A stretch of DNA of 46,228 nucleotides, from NCBI GenBank assembly GCA_037481655.1, contig JBBFLF010000019.1, positions 1-46,228 of the forward strand, read 5' to 3'. The translations under genes and the position numbers were made by a program. The notes under the pieces are model-generated. The model saw only the letters and a program-made list of their open reading frames with translations, ran no database searches and was not told the DNA's origin. Shown piece by piece: positions 8,457 to 16,318 of the stretch (its first letter is position 1; every line of letters begins with the position of its first letter). Source of the DNA: Desulfobaccales bacterium. GTDB taxonomy: Bacteria > Desulfobacterota > Desulfobaccia > Desulfobaccales > 0-14-0-80-60-11.

Positions 8457-9329
8457 TCACCGCAGCTGGCTGCCGGGCAGGGAGCTGGGATAGCGGCCGC
8501 TGGTGTCCAAACCGGGCGCGGTCTGCAAGGCCGAGGGATAATCGGGGGTAGGAGGCGTGCGGAAGCTCTCCGGATAGCGGTCAGGCACCGCGCTGCGGAA
8601 TTTGCCGTAAGAAGGATCCATGCCGGAGCGGTCGGGAAAGGAGATGAGGGCAAAGAGCTCCGCCGCCTCCTGGGGCCGGGTCAGGCCCAGGATGGTGTAT
8701 TGCTGCAGGGCCCCCTCCTTGTTGCCTTCCAGGAGATAGGCCACCCCCAGGTTGAACTGGGCCTGGGGGTTGTTGGGATTGGCCTGGGCCGCGGCCTGGA
8801 AGGCCTCCCGGGCTTCGGCCAGGCGTCCCATCTGGCTCAGGATCACCCCCAAATTGTTGAGGGCAGCGTCGTCCTGCGGATTGTATTGCAAGGCGGCCTG
8901 CAGGGATGCCTGGGCTTCCTGAAGACGGCCCTGCTCGATCTGGGTCAAGCCCTGGCGGCCGTACATGAAAGCCAGGGCCTCCCGGGCCTGGGGGTTTTGG
9001 GGTTTGAGCTTCAGGGCCTTCTCCACCTCCCGGATGCCGGCCGCGGCATCCCCCTGCATGAACTTCACTTCCCCGGAGCGCAACAGCACCTCCGGATAGT
9101 CGGGCTTGAGCTTCAGGGCCTCGGCGTATTCCTTGAGGGCCAATTGGGGCCGGCCCTCGATTTCGTACTTCAGCCCCAACATGTAGCGGGCCTGGGGGTT
9201 TTTGGGATTGGCTGCCACCGCCTGCTGCAGCTCCCGCAAGGTGGGTCCGCCCGTGCGCGACAGGGCCGGAGCCGACCAAACGACCATCACTGCGGTCAGA
9301 AAAATGATGGCCCGCCGGCCTGGTCTCAT
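8457..9329 (-). CDS. secreted TPR-repeat protein
   Basis: 290 residues. The N-terminal RPGRRAIIFLTAVMVVWSAPALS is a signal peptide, so the mature protein is likely periplasmic or outer-membrane associated. From about residue 30 to 230 there are five or six tetratricopeptide repeats with the usual alternation, such as ARYMLGLKYEIEGRPQLALK and AALNNLGVILSQMGRLAEA. TPRs are scaffolds for protein partners. The last ~60 residues are Pro/Ser/Tyr-rich and probably disordered. ATG 9329 is chosen over GTG 9338 because GGAGG lies 8 nt before it. It stands alone and is divergent from the epimerase-like gene, so context does not identify the partner. Confidence 0.85.
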   Translation of the reverse strand: MRPGRRAIIFLTAVMVVWSAPALSRTGGPTLRELQQAVAANPKNPQARYMLGLKYEIEGRPQLALKEYAEALKLKPDYPEVLLRSGEVKFMQGDAAAGIREVEKALKLKPQNPQAREALAFMYGRQGLTQIEQGRLQEAQASLQAALQYNPQDDAALNNLGVILSQMGRLAEAREAFQAAAQANPNNPQAQFNLGVAYLLEGNKEGALQQYTILGLTRPQEAAELFALISFPDRSGMDPSYGKFRSAVPDRYPESFRTPPTPDYPSALQTAPGLDTSGRYPSSLPGSQLR

Positions 9330-9550
9330 GACCGTCACCTCCGCTCCGAGCCTGAGGAAGCCTGTGCCGCTGCCTCAGGAGCGGGAAATACCTACGCCTG
9401 GCCTGCGCCTTTGTCCTCATCATAGCGCCCCCCCACTGACTTGGCAAGGACCGGATTCTGACGGCGGCTCCCGGAAAAGAATTTTTCCCTCCTGTCCCGC
9501 CGGAACATTTGCCGGTAGAATGAAGAAAAACAGACACGCAGGGGGATCAA

Positions 9551-11113
9551 ATGGTCCTGGCAGAGCATTTCGGCACCCCGGTGGCGGACCGGCGCACTCG
9601 GCCGGTCCTGGTTACCGGCTCCACCGGCTATGTGGGCGGGCGGCTCATCCCCAAGCTTTTGGAGGAGGGCTGGCAGGTCAGGGCTCTGGGCCGCTCGGTG
9701 GCCAAGCTCCAGGCCCGGCCGTGGGCGGGGCATCCCCAGGTGGAGCTGGCCCAGGGGGACGTCCTGGACCTGGATTCCCTCCGCCGGGCCGCCCAGGGCT
9801 GTTGGGCCGCGTTTTACCTGGTGCACTCCATGCTGGCCGCCCCGGAGCGCTACCAGGAGGCCGACCGCCAGGCGGCCCGCAACATGGCGCAGGCCGCGGC
9901 CGAGGCCGGGCTGGACCGCATCATCTACCTGGGGGGCTTAGGCGGGGCGGAGGACCCTCACCTGAGCCAACATCTGCGCTCCCGCCATGAGGTGGCCCGG
10001 ATCCTCCAGTCCGGCCCCGTGCCCGCCACTTTCCTTAGGGCCGCCATGATCTTGGGCTCGGGGAGCGCCTCCTTTGAGATCATGCGCTATCTGGTGGAGC
10101 GCCTGCCGGTGATGATTACCCCCAAGTGGGTGCACAATCCCGTCCAGCCCATCGCCATCCGCAATGTGTTGGGCTATCTGGTGGGCTGCCTGGAGCATGA
10201 CGAGACCAAAGGGCAGACCTTTGACATCGGTGGCCCGGAGATCACCACCTACCGGAAGCTCTTTGACATTTACGCCGAGGAGGCGGGGCTGAGGCGGCGC
10301 CTCATCATCCCGGTGCCGGTCCTTACTCCCCGCTTGAGCTCGTATTGGATCCACCTGGTGACCCCGGTGCCCGCGGCCATTGCCCGGCCCCTGGCCGAAG
10401 GGCTGCGCAACCCGGTGATCTGCCGGGAGAACCGCATCCGGGAGATCATTCCCCAGGAGCTCCTGGACTGCCGCACCACCATCCGCCTGGCCTTGCAGCG
10501 TATCCGCCAGGAGCAGGTGGACACCTGCTGGATGGACGCCGGCCGCACGGTGCCGCCGGAGTGGCTCTACTGCGGGGATCCGGAGTATGCCGGGGGGACG
10601 GTGAGGGAACTGGCCTACGGTATCACCCTTCAGGCCAGTCCGGAGGAGGTCTGGGAGCCGGTGGCCCGCATCGGCGGCCGCACCGGCTGGTATTTCGGCA
10701 CCGGGCTCTGGAAACTCCGCGGCCTTGCCGACCGGCTGCTGGGCGGGGTGGGTTTCCGGGGCGGGCGGCGTCACCCCGCGGAGATCCGGGTGGGGGATGC
10801 CCTGGATTTCTGGCGGGTCCTGGAGGTGACCCCCCCGGTCAAGCTGGTCCTCCTGGCGGAAATGAAACTGCCCGGAGAAGCCATTCTGGAGTTTGAGGTG
10901 GAACCCCTGGGCGAGGGGCGCTGCCGCCTGGTGCAACGGGCCCGTTTTCTCCCCAAGGGCTTGGGCGGGCTGATCTACTGGCACGCCCTGGATCCCCTGC
11001 ACCGGGTGGTTTACGGCGGCATGCTTAAGGCCATTGCCCGGGCCACGGGCAAGCCCGTGGTGGCCGGTCCGGAGCGCCTGCCGGAGAAGAGGCGGCAGGG
11101 GCGGGGGGCCTGA
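9551..11113 (+). CDS. NAD(P)-binding epimerase-like protein with C-terminal DUF2867 domain
   Basis: 520 residues. Residues 18-330 form an atypical extended-SDR/NmrA-like Rossmann fold: the nucleotide motif is VLVTGSTGYVGGRL, followed by a YLVHSM strand and IYLGGLGG. A second domain (about 350-500) starts with ELAYGITLQASPEEVWEPV and has a START-like/DUF2867 layout (WRVLEVTPPVKLVLLAEMKLPGEA), which may hold a hydrophobic ligand. This two-domain arrangement is common and usually annotated as an SDR family oxidoreductase; the substrate is unknown. The active-site YxxxK of classical SDRs is not obvious. The start has AGGGGG five nt upstream. Confidence 0.85.
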   Translation: MVLAEHFGTPVADRRTRPVLVTGSTGYVGGRLIPKLLEEGWQVRALGRSVAKLQARPWAGHPQVELAQGDVLDLDSLRRAAQGCWAAFYLVHSMLAAPERYQEADRQAARNMAQAAAEAGLDRIIYLGGLGGAEDPHLSQHLRSRHEVARILQSGPVPATFLRAAMILGSGSASFEIMRYLVERLPVMITPKWVHNPVQPIAIRNVLGYLVGCLEHDETKGQTFDIGGPEITTYRKLFDIYAEEAGLRRRLIIPVPVLTPRLSSYWIHLVTPVPAAIARPLAEGLRNPVICRENRIREIIPQELLDCRTTIRLALQRIRQEQVDTCWMDAGRTVPPEWLYCGDPEYAGGTVRELAYGITLQASPEEVWEPVARIGGRTGWYFGTGLWKLRGLADRLLGGVGFRGGRRHPAEIRVGDALDFWRVLEVTPPVKLVLLAEMKLPGEAILEFEVEPLGEGRCRLVQRARFLPKGLGGLIYWHALDPLHRVVYGGMLKAIARATGKPVVAGPERLPEKRRQGRGA

Positions 11114-11125
11114 GGACTGGGGCCC

Positions 11126-11150
11126 GAGGCCTGCCCTCCCCTGAGGCCTC
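11126..11150 (+). terminator. GC-rich inverted repeat after the epimerase-like gene
   Basis: GAGGCCT and AGGCCTC, seven paired bases around an 11-nt loop, 13 bp after the stop. There is no T-tract, so it is a weak terminator candidate at best. Confidence 0.3.
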
Positions 11151-11300
11151 CACTGCCATGCAGATGCCGATATAGAGATGCCGGCTTGGGAGCATTACGA
11201 GGGTGGCGTCAATCGCCGGGCGCCAGATCGCCTGCCTACATTTTATGTATAGATACCGGCCTCTTTTACCGCCTTCCCCGCCTCAACTCTAGGCTGAAGG

Positions 11301-11744
11301 TCACACCACCAGGGACCCCAGGCTGGGGGTGAGGCAGGCGGAGGAGGGGGAGGGCTCCGTCACCGAACCCCGGGCCTGCTGGCAGATCTGTTCCCAGGCC
11401 TGTTTGAGGTCCGTGAGCATGGCCATGACCTCCTCCACCGCCTGGATGTTCCAAGTAAGGTTGGCCCGGGTGAGGTGCTGGGTCATGAAGTGGTAGAGGC
11501 GGGAGAGGTTGGCGGCCAGCTCCCCGCCGTCCTGGAAATTGAGGGAGGCGTTCAGCTCGGCGATGATGTCCAGGGCCTTGCCGAGATAGAGGCCTTTCCC
11601 CGGGGCGTCTTTGGCGGCCATGCGGGCTTTGGCCTGGCCGAGGAAGTTCAGGGCCCCCTCGTAGAGCATCACCACCAGTTGCAGGCGGTCGGCGGTGGTC
11701 ACCTGGGTGGTCAGATACTGCTGATGGACAACTTGGGTTTTCAT
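11301..11744 (-). CDS. fliS: flagellar export chaperone FliS
   Basis: 147 residues, all helical. FliS binds the C-terminal D0 segment of flagellin in the cytoplasm and keeps it unpolymerised until export. The family pattern is visible: YLTTQVTTADRLQLVVMLYEGALNFL near the N terminus, KALDIIAELNASLNFQDGGELAANLSRLYHFM in the middle, and AVEEVMAMLTDLKQAWEQI. ATG 11744 has GGAGG just upstream; longer in-frame readings lack one. The last ~20 residues (Ser/Pro/Leu-rich) extend past the core. It is the last of the leftward fliC-fliD-fliS series, after an unusually long 360-bp spacer. Confidence 0.9.
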   Translation of the reverse strand: MKTQVVHQQYLTTQVTTADRLQLVVMLYEGALNFLGQAKARMAAKDAPGKGLYLGKALDIIAELNASLNFQDGGELAANLSRLYHFMTQHLTRANLTWNIQAVEEVMAMLTDLKQAWEQICQQARGSVTEPSPSSACLTPSLGSLVV

Positions 11745-12104
11745 CTCTCCTCCCATTTTCAGGATGGCCGGCAGGGGACGCGGGCACACTAATTGGCTCC
11801 TTGCCCACTCTCCGCCCTCTCCCCCGGGCGCCTGATGGCCGCGGGCCGGCCCGGTGGAGAAGCTCCCGGGGTCTCAGCTGCGCCGGCCCGACTGTGGCGG
11901 GCGGCAGGGGGAGCCGTCAGCGGTTCCTTTCCGGCGGCTTCCTCTCCGTGCGCCTCCGCGTCCCTTCTCTGGACTCCCCCCGGGGATCGTTTCCCCCTCC
12001 CCCCACCACCCCTTCCCTTCGCTTCCCGGGACTCCCCGGCCGCATTTTTTGCGCCTCCCCTCCCGCCGCCCGCCTTCTCCCGGACCTTTTCTTCCGGATG
12101 GCCC
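11745..12104. other. 360-bp GC-rich spacer between fliD and fliS
   Basis: I find no plausible gene on either strand: minus-strand frames give at best a 42-codon ATG reading of low-complexity Gly/Arg sequence, or open frames with no start codon. The plus strand is long pyrimidine (CCCTCCC-like) tracts. No sigma-28 or sigma-54 match was seen. A very weak terminator or a decayed flagellar gene (such as flaG) are possibilities only. Confidence 0.4.
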
Positions 12105-13835
12105 TTACGACCTGGTATTGTTCATTTTCTGGATCTGGCCGGCCAGGTAATTGGCCTGGTCGTTCAGCTGGCCCAGCACCGCCTCCAGGCGGGCAAACTG
12201 CTCGGTGAGGCGCTGGCGGTAGGCCTCCAGCCGCCTTGTCTCCAGTTCGATCTTGTCATCAATACCATTGATGATGTCCTGATAATTCTTGATGAGGATA
12301 TGCACCGGGCCGGTGGCCAGGCTCAGGAGCTCATCCAGTCTGTCCCTCAGGGTACGGCTGAGGCCGCTTTTGAGGCGCACCACCCCGGTGTGATCACCGT
12401 CGGTGAGGGCCACCTTGACGGCCAGGCCGTATTCCGGAAAGCCCGCGGCGCCGGTCAGGGTATCGCCGGAGACGATGGCCGGATGGCCGTTGATGGTGCC
12501 GCCGGTAAGAACCCCGCCCTGGACGGTGGCGGTGACCGCATAAATTCCCGGCTTGGTGATGTCCGGCAAGGCGCTGACATAGCTGATGGTGCCGGTGGTG
12601 TCGTCGCTCACGCCGGCAAAGGCGGCGGCGAAGAGCTCCCCCACCGCCTCGGGCCGCTCCCGCAGGGCGGCACTGAGGGCGGCCTCGTCCAGCTTGAGCT
12701 GCCCAAAGGTGGGGGAGGACGGGTCGGCATCGGTGGTGATCCCCACCTGGGCCAGGCTGAGGTAGGGGTCGGCAGGCGAGGCAAACCCCGGGGCATTGCC
12801 GGTGGCTGCTTGGGTGAGGCCGCTTTTCACCAGCTGCACCACGTAGTTTCCCAGCAATAACCCGGCCTTTTTCGTCACCGGGTCGAATTTGGTGAGCTCC
12901 CGGATATAGGCCGCCACCTCGTTGTATCTCTCCACCAGGGCGGTGATCTTTTCCTGCATGGCGGCGGTGTCCGGGGCCACTGACACCGTGACCGGGGTGG
13001 CGGAAGTCCCGCTGAGGCTGAGGCTCACCCCCGGGATGAGGTCGGTGATCAGGTTGGCGCTGCGCTCGATCCAGCCGTCAGGGGGGTAACCGTTGAGGCG
13101 CAGCTGAGCGTTGGCGGCGTTTTGGGTCTCGCTGAAGGTGGCGGCGGTGAAGTCCAGGGTGCCGTCCGTGCCGTTTAAGGTGGTGAGGGCGTCAGCCACC
13201 GTGATGGTGTTGGCGGCGCCGGTGTCCCGGCCCTGGAGCATGAGCCGGTAGCGGCTGGCCCCCGCCGCGGCCCCCAGATCCACCACCAGGGCCTGCACCC
13301 CCGGGTTGGCGCCGCTGCCGTTAATGGCCGCAGCCAGGTCTGTGAGGGTGGCCCCGGAAGGGACATTCACCGTGAAGGTGCTGCCGGCGTAAGTGAGGGC
13401 CAGGGTCTTGGCGGTGCCGCTGGCGTTCACCACCGTGTCGGCCCCGGGCAGGCCCTGGTGCACCTCCACCTCATTTTGGGCCAGCTGCTGAATGAGGAGC
13501 CGGTGGCTGCCCAGGGCGGCGCCAGGAGCAGCGCTGGCCGCAAGCATCCCGGGGTCGCTGACGCTCACCTGGCGCACCTGGAATTCGCCGGGGCTGTCCA
13601 TGCCTGCAGCCGTGGTGCGGAAGGCCCGGAGTTTGTCCTCAAGGGCGCTCAGGGCCTCGATCTTGGCCAGCCATTCCTCTTTCCAGGCGCTGAATCTCTT
13701 GAGCTGGCGGCCCTCCACCTCCACCAGCCGGTTGATCATGGTCTGGCTGTCAATGCCGGAGCCCAGCCCGGTGAAGGTGATGGCCGGCTGGTAGAAGAGG
13801 CTGGACGTGAGGCCGCTGACGGTGGTGTCTGCCAT
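12105..13835 (-). CDS. fliD: flagellar filament cap protein FliD
   Basis: 576 residues. FliD pentamers cap the growing filament and guide flagellin folding. The N-terminal ITFTGLGSGIDSQTMINRLVEVEGRQLKRF is the FliD_N signature, followed by a coiled coil with KLRAFR and QVSVSDPGMLAASA. The variable middle (about 115-400) is rich in Thr, Ala and Gly. The C-terminal FliD_C part (about 260-576) ends in a long helix (RRLEAYRQRLTEQFARLEAVLGQLNDQANYL), the D0 coiled coil that docks on the filament. The ribosome-binding site is poor, but a perfect-spacing sigma-54 promoter ends 39 bp upstream. It lies between fliC and fliS on the same strand. Confidence 0.95.
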   Translation of the reverse strand: MADTTVSGLTSSLFYQPAITFTGLGSGIDSQTMINRLVEVEGRQLKRFSAWKEEWLAKIEALSALEDKLRAFRTTAAGMDSPGEFQVRQVSVSDPGMLAASAAPGAALGSHRLLIQQLAQNEVEVHQGLPGADTVVNASGTAKTLALTYAGSTFTVNVPSGATLTDLAAAINGSGANPGVQALVVDLGAAAGASRYRLMLQGRDTGAANTITVADALTTLNGTDGTLDFTAATFSETQNAANAQLRLNGYPPDGWIERSANLITDLIPGVSLSLSGTSATPVTVSVAPDTAAMQEKITALVERYNEVAAYIRELTKFDPVTKKAGLLLGNYVVQLVKSGLTQAATGNAPGFASPADPYLSLAQVGITTDADPSSPTFGQLKLDEAALSAALRERPEAVGELFAAAFAGVSDDTTGTISYVSALPDITKPGIYAVTATVQGGVLTGGTINGHPAIVSGDTLTGAAGFPEYGLAVKVALTDGDHTGVVRLKSGLSRTLRDRLDELLSLATGPVHILIKNYQDIINGIDDKIELETRRLEAYRQRLTEQFARLEAVLGQLNDQANYLAGQIQKMNNTRS

Positions 13836-13873
13836 GGCGCCGGAAGAAGTGACTCAGGTTTTCTCCCCGGCAA

Positions 13874-13889
13874 AGCAAAGCCTGTGCCA
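13874..13889 (-). promoter_or_regulatory. sigma-54 promoter of fliD
   Basis: On the minus strand: TGGCACAGGCTTTGCT. It matches TGGCAC-N5-TTGCT exactly, with 10 nt between GG (-24) and GC (-12). Transcription would start near 13863, about 28 nt before the fliD ATG. Sigma-54 control of middle flagellar genes is known in many Proteobacteria. Confidence 0.8.
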
Positions 13890-13936
13890 GGGGCCGCGGG
13901 CTTACAAGCAGGCCGGGAAAATGGGGGGCGGCTTAA

Positions 13937-13966
13937 GGGGCAGGGAAGATTTTACCCCCCTGCCCC
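13937..13966 (-). terminator. hairpin after fliC
   Basis: GGGGCAGGG and CCCTGCCCC pair perfectly (9 bp) around a 12-nt loop, 16 bp beyond the fliC stop. The following minus-strand bases are TTAAG rather than a U-run, so termination may be partial. It would separate the sigma-28 fliC transcript from the sigma-54 fliD transcript. Confidence 0.55.
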
Positions 13967-13981
13967 GGCAAGAAAGTTACG

Positions 13982-14866
13982 TCAGCCGCGGATGAGCTGC
14001 AGGGCCAGCTGCGGCAGGGCGTTGGCCTGGGCCAGCATGGCCACCGCCGCCTGGGTGAGGATCTGGTTGCGCACGAATTCCGTCATTTCCGTAGCCACGT
14101 TGACGTCCGAAATGCGGGATTCCGCCGCCTGCAGGTTCTCCGCCTGGATGGTGAGGTTGGTGATGGTGTTGGCCAGGCGGTTGGCCAGGGCTCCCAGGTT
14201 GGCCCGGATGTTGTCCTTGGAGGTGATGGCCGCGTCGATGGCCTCCAAGGCCTGTTGGGCCGCCGCCTGGGTGCTGATGGTGTAGCCCGCCCGGGTGGCG
14301 TCAATGGCGTTGCCCACTCCCAAAGCCGAGGCGGTGGCCGCATTGATGCGGATGTAGTAGTAGTCCTCGGCGGAGCTGTTGCCGGTGCCAAAGTGAATCT
14401 TCATCTGGTTGCCGGCGCTGCCGTCAAAGCCGCCGCCGGAGAGGCTGCCGTCCAGGAGCTTGACGCCGTTGAAGTCCGTGGCGTTGGCGATCCGGGTGAT
14501 CTCCGAGGCCATGGCCTGATACTCGCTGTCCATGATGAGGCGCTGGACATCGGTATAGGTGCCGGTGGCCGCCTGCTCCGCCAGCTCTTTCATGCGGGTG
14601 AGCTTCTCGTCAATGACCGACAGGGCCCCGTCCGCCGTCTGGATAAGGGAGAGGGCGTCGTTGGCGTTGCGCACCCCCTGGTTGAGCACCCGGATGTCGG
14701 TGCGCATCATCTCCCGGATGGCCAGACCGGCGGCGTCATCGGCGGCGGAATTGATGCGCAGACCCGAGGCCAAGCGGGCCACCGACTGGGACAGGCGGCT
14801 GTAAGTGGCGGTAAGATGGCGAGACGCGGTCATCGCCATGAGGTTGTGGTTGATGACCAGACTCAT
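13982..14866 (-). CDS. fliC: flagellin
   Basis: 294 residues, a short flagellin with little between the conserved D0/D1 ends. The N terminus has SLVINHNLMAMTASRHL, LSQSVARLASGLRINSAADDAAGLAI and the D1 helices (DALSLIQTADGALSVIDEKL). The C terminus has IRANLGALANRLANTITNL, AAESRISDVNVATEMTEFVRNQIL and the closing LPQLALQLIRG. The hypervariable region is only about 70 residues (roughly 150-220), with SGGGFDGSAGN and EDYYYIRINA. Flagellin is exported unfolded and assembles the filament. ATG 14866 is chosen because homology starts at MSLVINHN and GGAGG lies 9 nt upstream. It is driven by a sigma-28 promoter about 110 bp upstream. Confidence 0.97.
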   Translation of the reverse strand: MSLVINHNLMAMTASRHLTATYSRLSQSVARLASGLRINSAADDAAGLAIREMMRTDIRVLNQGVRNANDALSLIQTADGALSVIDEKLTRMKELAEQAATGTYTDVQRLIMDSEYQAMASEITRIANATDFNGVKLLDGSLSGGGFDGSAGNQMKIHFGTGNSSAEDYYYIRINAATASALGVGNAIDATRAGYTISTQAAAQQALEAIDAAITSKDNIRANLGALANRLANTITNLTIQAENLQAAESRISDVNVATEMTEFVRNQILTQAAVAMLAQANALPQLALQLIRG

Positions 14867-14977
14867 GTGAGCTTTCCTCCTTGAAAAGGCCGTTGGCATC
14901 CATGCTGCCGGGACCCCCCCTGCTCCTGCTGCGCCCCCCTTTCTGCCTGGTTTGGGGGCATCCCGGTGTCGCTCACT

Positions 14978-15004
14978 TCATCGGCTCTGGCCCACAAAAC
15001 TTTA
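14978..15004 (-). promoter_or_regulatory. sigma-28 (FliA) promoter of fliC
   Basis: On the minus strand: TAAAGTTT, 11 nt, GCCGATGA. The flagellar sigma-28 consensus is TAAAGTTT-N11-GCCGATAA, so only one base differs and spacing is exact. The start would be near 14971, giving a leader of about 105 nt before fliC. Confidence 0.9.
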
Positions 15005-15006
15005 AC

Positions 15007-15025
15007 TTTCCGCAATTTGCGGAAA
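15007..15025. promoter_or_regulatory. perfect palindrome abutting the fliC promoter (operator candidate)
   Basis: TTTCCGCAATTTGCGGAAA is a perfect 9+1+9 inverted repeat. It ends two bases upstream of the sigma-28 -35 box, in the divergent space between fliC and the DHH gene. Its size and place suit a dimeric DNA-binding protein; no terminator role is expected, as both genes start here. Confidence 0.5.
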
Positions 15026-15127
15026 TTTTTGCCGCGTCCCCACCTCATCTCTTTTCTCGTTCCTGCCATTTTCTTGCCTGTTTAAGGATTTTTCCCCCTC
15101 CCCCGACGCCAAATTCAGGTACAATTC

Positions 15128-16174
15128 GTGAGCAACGTGACTGCGATGAAATCCCAGCTTGCCCGACTGTATCAACTTTTTCACCACGAGGATCATCTCC
15201 TCATCCTCATTGATGCCGACCCGGACTCCATCGCCAGCGCCCTGGCCCTGAAAAGGCTCTTGTGGCATCGCATCTCCGGCTGCCTCATCTCCCCCATCCG
15301 GCCCATCACCCGCTCCCAAAACCAAAGGATGGTGCGCCTGCTGAACATTCCCCTGGTGCCGTATCCGGAGGTGGACCCGGCCCATTTCACCCGTTTCGCC
15401 CTGGTGGATTCCCAGCCCCCCCACCATGAGCTCTTCGCCCGCCACCGCTACGACCTCATCATCGACCACCACCCCCGACATCCGGACACCACCGCCCGGA
15501 TGCTGGATATCCGGCCTTCTTATGGCGCCACCTCCACCATCCTGACGGAATACCTGCGGGCCGCCCGCATCAAGCCTTCTCTGCAGCTGGCCACCGCCCT
15601 CTATTACGGCATCAAAACCGATACCGCCAATTTCGAGCGGCCCGCCTGCGAAGCCGACATTCGGGCTTTTCATTTTCTCTTCCGCTACACCCGCCTGGCC
15701 CTGGTGCGCCGGCTGGAATTCGCCGAGCTCACTTTGGGGATGCTGCAATACTACCAGCAGGCCCTGCGGCGCTACCGGGTGAAAGGCAACCGCCTGTACA
15801 CCTTCCTGGGGCCGGTCTCCACCCCGGACATCCTGGTGATCATCGCCGATTCCTTTCTCCGGGTGGAGGAGATCTCCTGGACCATCGTGGGGGGCATCTA
15901 TCAGGATCAGCTCGTCGTCATCTTCCGCAATGACGGGCTGCGTAAGAATGCCGGGCGCCTGGCCCAGGCCGCCTTCGGTAAACTGGGCAAGGCGGGGGGG
16001 CACGCCACCAGCGCCCGAGCCGAGGTGCCTCTCACCAAGCTGGAGAAATACCTGCCGCCCTGGTCCGGGCAGTGGCAGGCGTGGCTGGATTTCCTGATGG
16101 AGCGGGTGGAAAAGGCGGGCCGCCTGGCCCGCAAGAAGAAAGAGGGAACCCCGCCCCCGGCGGAGGCCTCCTAG
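15128..16174 (+). CDS. DHH-family phosphoesterase
   Basis: 348 residues. The DHH superfamily includes NrnA-type nanoRNases, cyclic-dinucleotide/pApA hydrolases and RecJ; all use two metal ions. Visible motifs are ILIDADPDSIAS (the usual DxDxxxS site), ALVDSQPPHH (metal Asp), IIDHHPRH (the DHH motif), GATSTIL and YGIKTDTANFER. A DHHA1-type C-terminal domain ends with GKAGGHATSARAEVPL (GGH motif for substrate). The tail is basic. GTG 15128 (weak AGG nine nt upstream) and ATG 15146 are both possible. The substrate could be short RNA or a cyclic dinucleotide product; sequence alone does not decide. It is transcribed away from fliC and ends 8 bp before a triple-hairpin repeat. Confidence 0.88.
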   Translation: MSNVTAMKSQLARLYQLFHHEDHLLILIDADPDSIASALALKRLLWHRISGCLISPIRPITRSQNQRMVRLLNIPLVPYPEVDPAHFTRFALVDSQPPHHELFARHRYDLIIDHHPRHPDTTARMLDIRPSYGATSTILTEYLRAARIKPSLQLATALYYGIKTDTANFERPACEADIRAFHFLFRYTRLALVRRLEFAELTLGMLQYYQQALRRYRVKGNRLYTFLGPVSTPDILVIIADSFLRVEEISWTIVGGIYQDQLVVIFRNDGLRKNAGRLAQAAFGKLGKAGGHATSARAEVPLTKLEKYLPPWSGQWQAWLDFLMERVEKAGRLARKKKEGTPPPAEAS

Positions 16175-16182
16175 ACAATTTT

Positions 16183-16314
16183 TGAGGGGAGGGCCGGGGG
16201 AGCGGTGGCTCCCCCGCCCTCCCCTCAAACTCCACTCCCACCCCCCTTTATGGGGTTGGGGGAGAGGGCGTGGGAGAGGGGGCAGGGGTCCATGACCCCT
16301 GGCCCCCTCTCCCA
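16183..16314 (+). repeat. triple-hairpin intergenic repeat, copy B
   Basis: Same three hairpins and same orientation as the copy at 3925-4056, with a few substitutions, mostly in loops (for example GGTG instead of AATG in the first). It lies between the convergent DHH phosphoesterase and hldE genes and nearly fills the space. Confidence 0.9.
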
Positions 16315-16318
16315 CAGC

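Noticed and set aside
11793-12860. 355-residue rightward frame across the fliD-fliS spacer
   Set aside because: Most of it is antisense to fliD; the spacer part is low-complexity Pro/Ser/Ala from pyrimidine tracts, with no ribosome-binding site.
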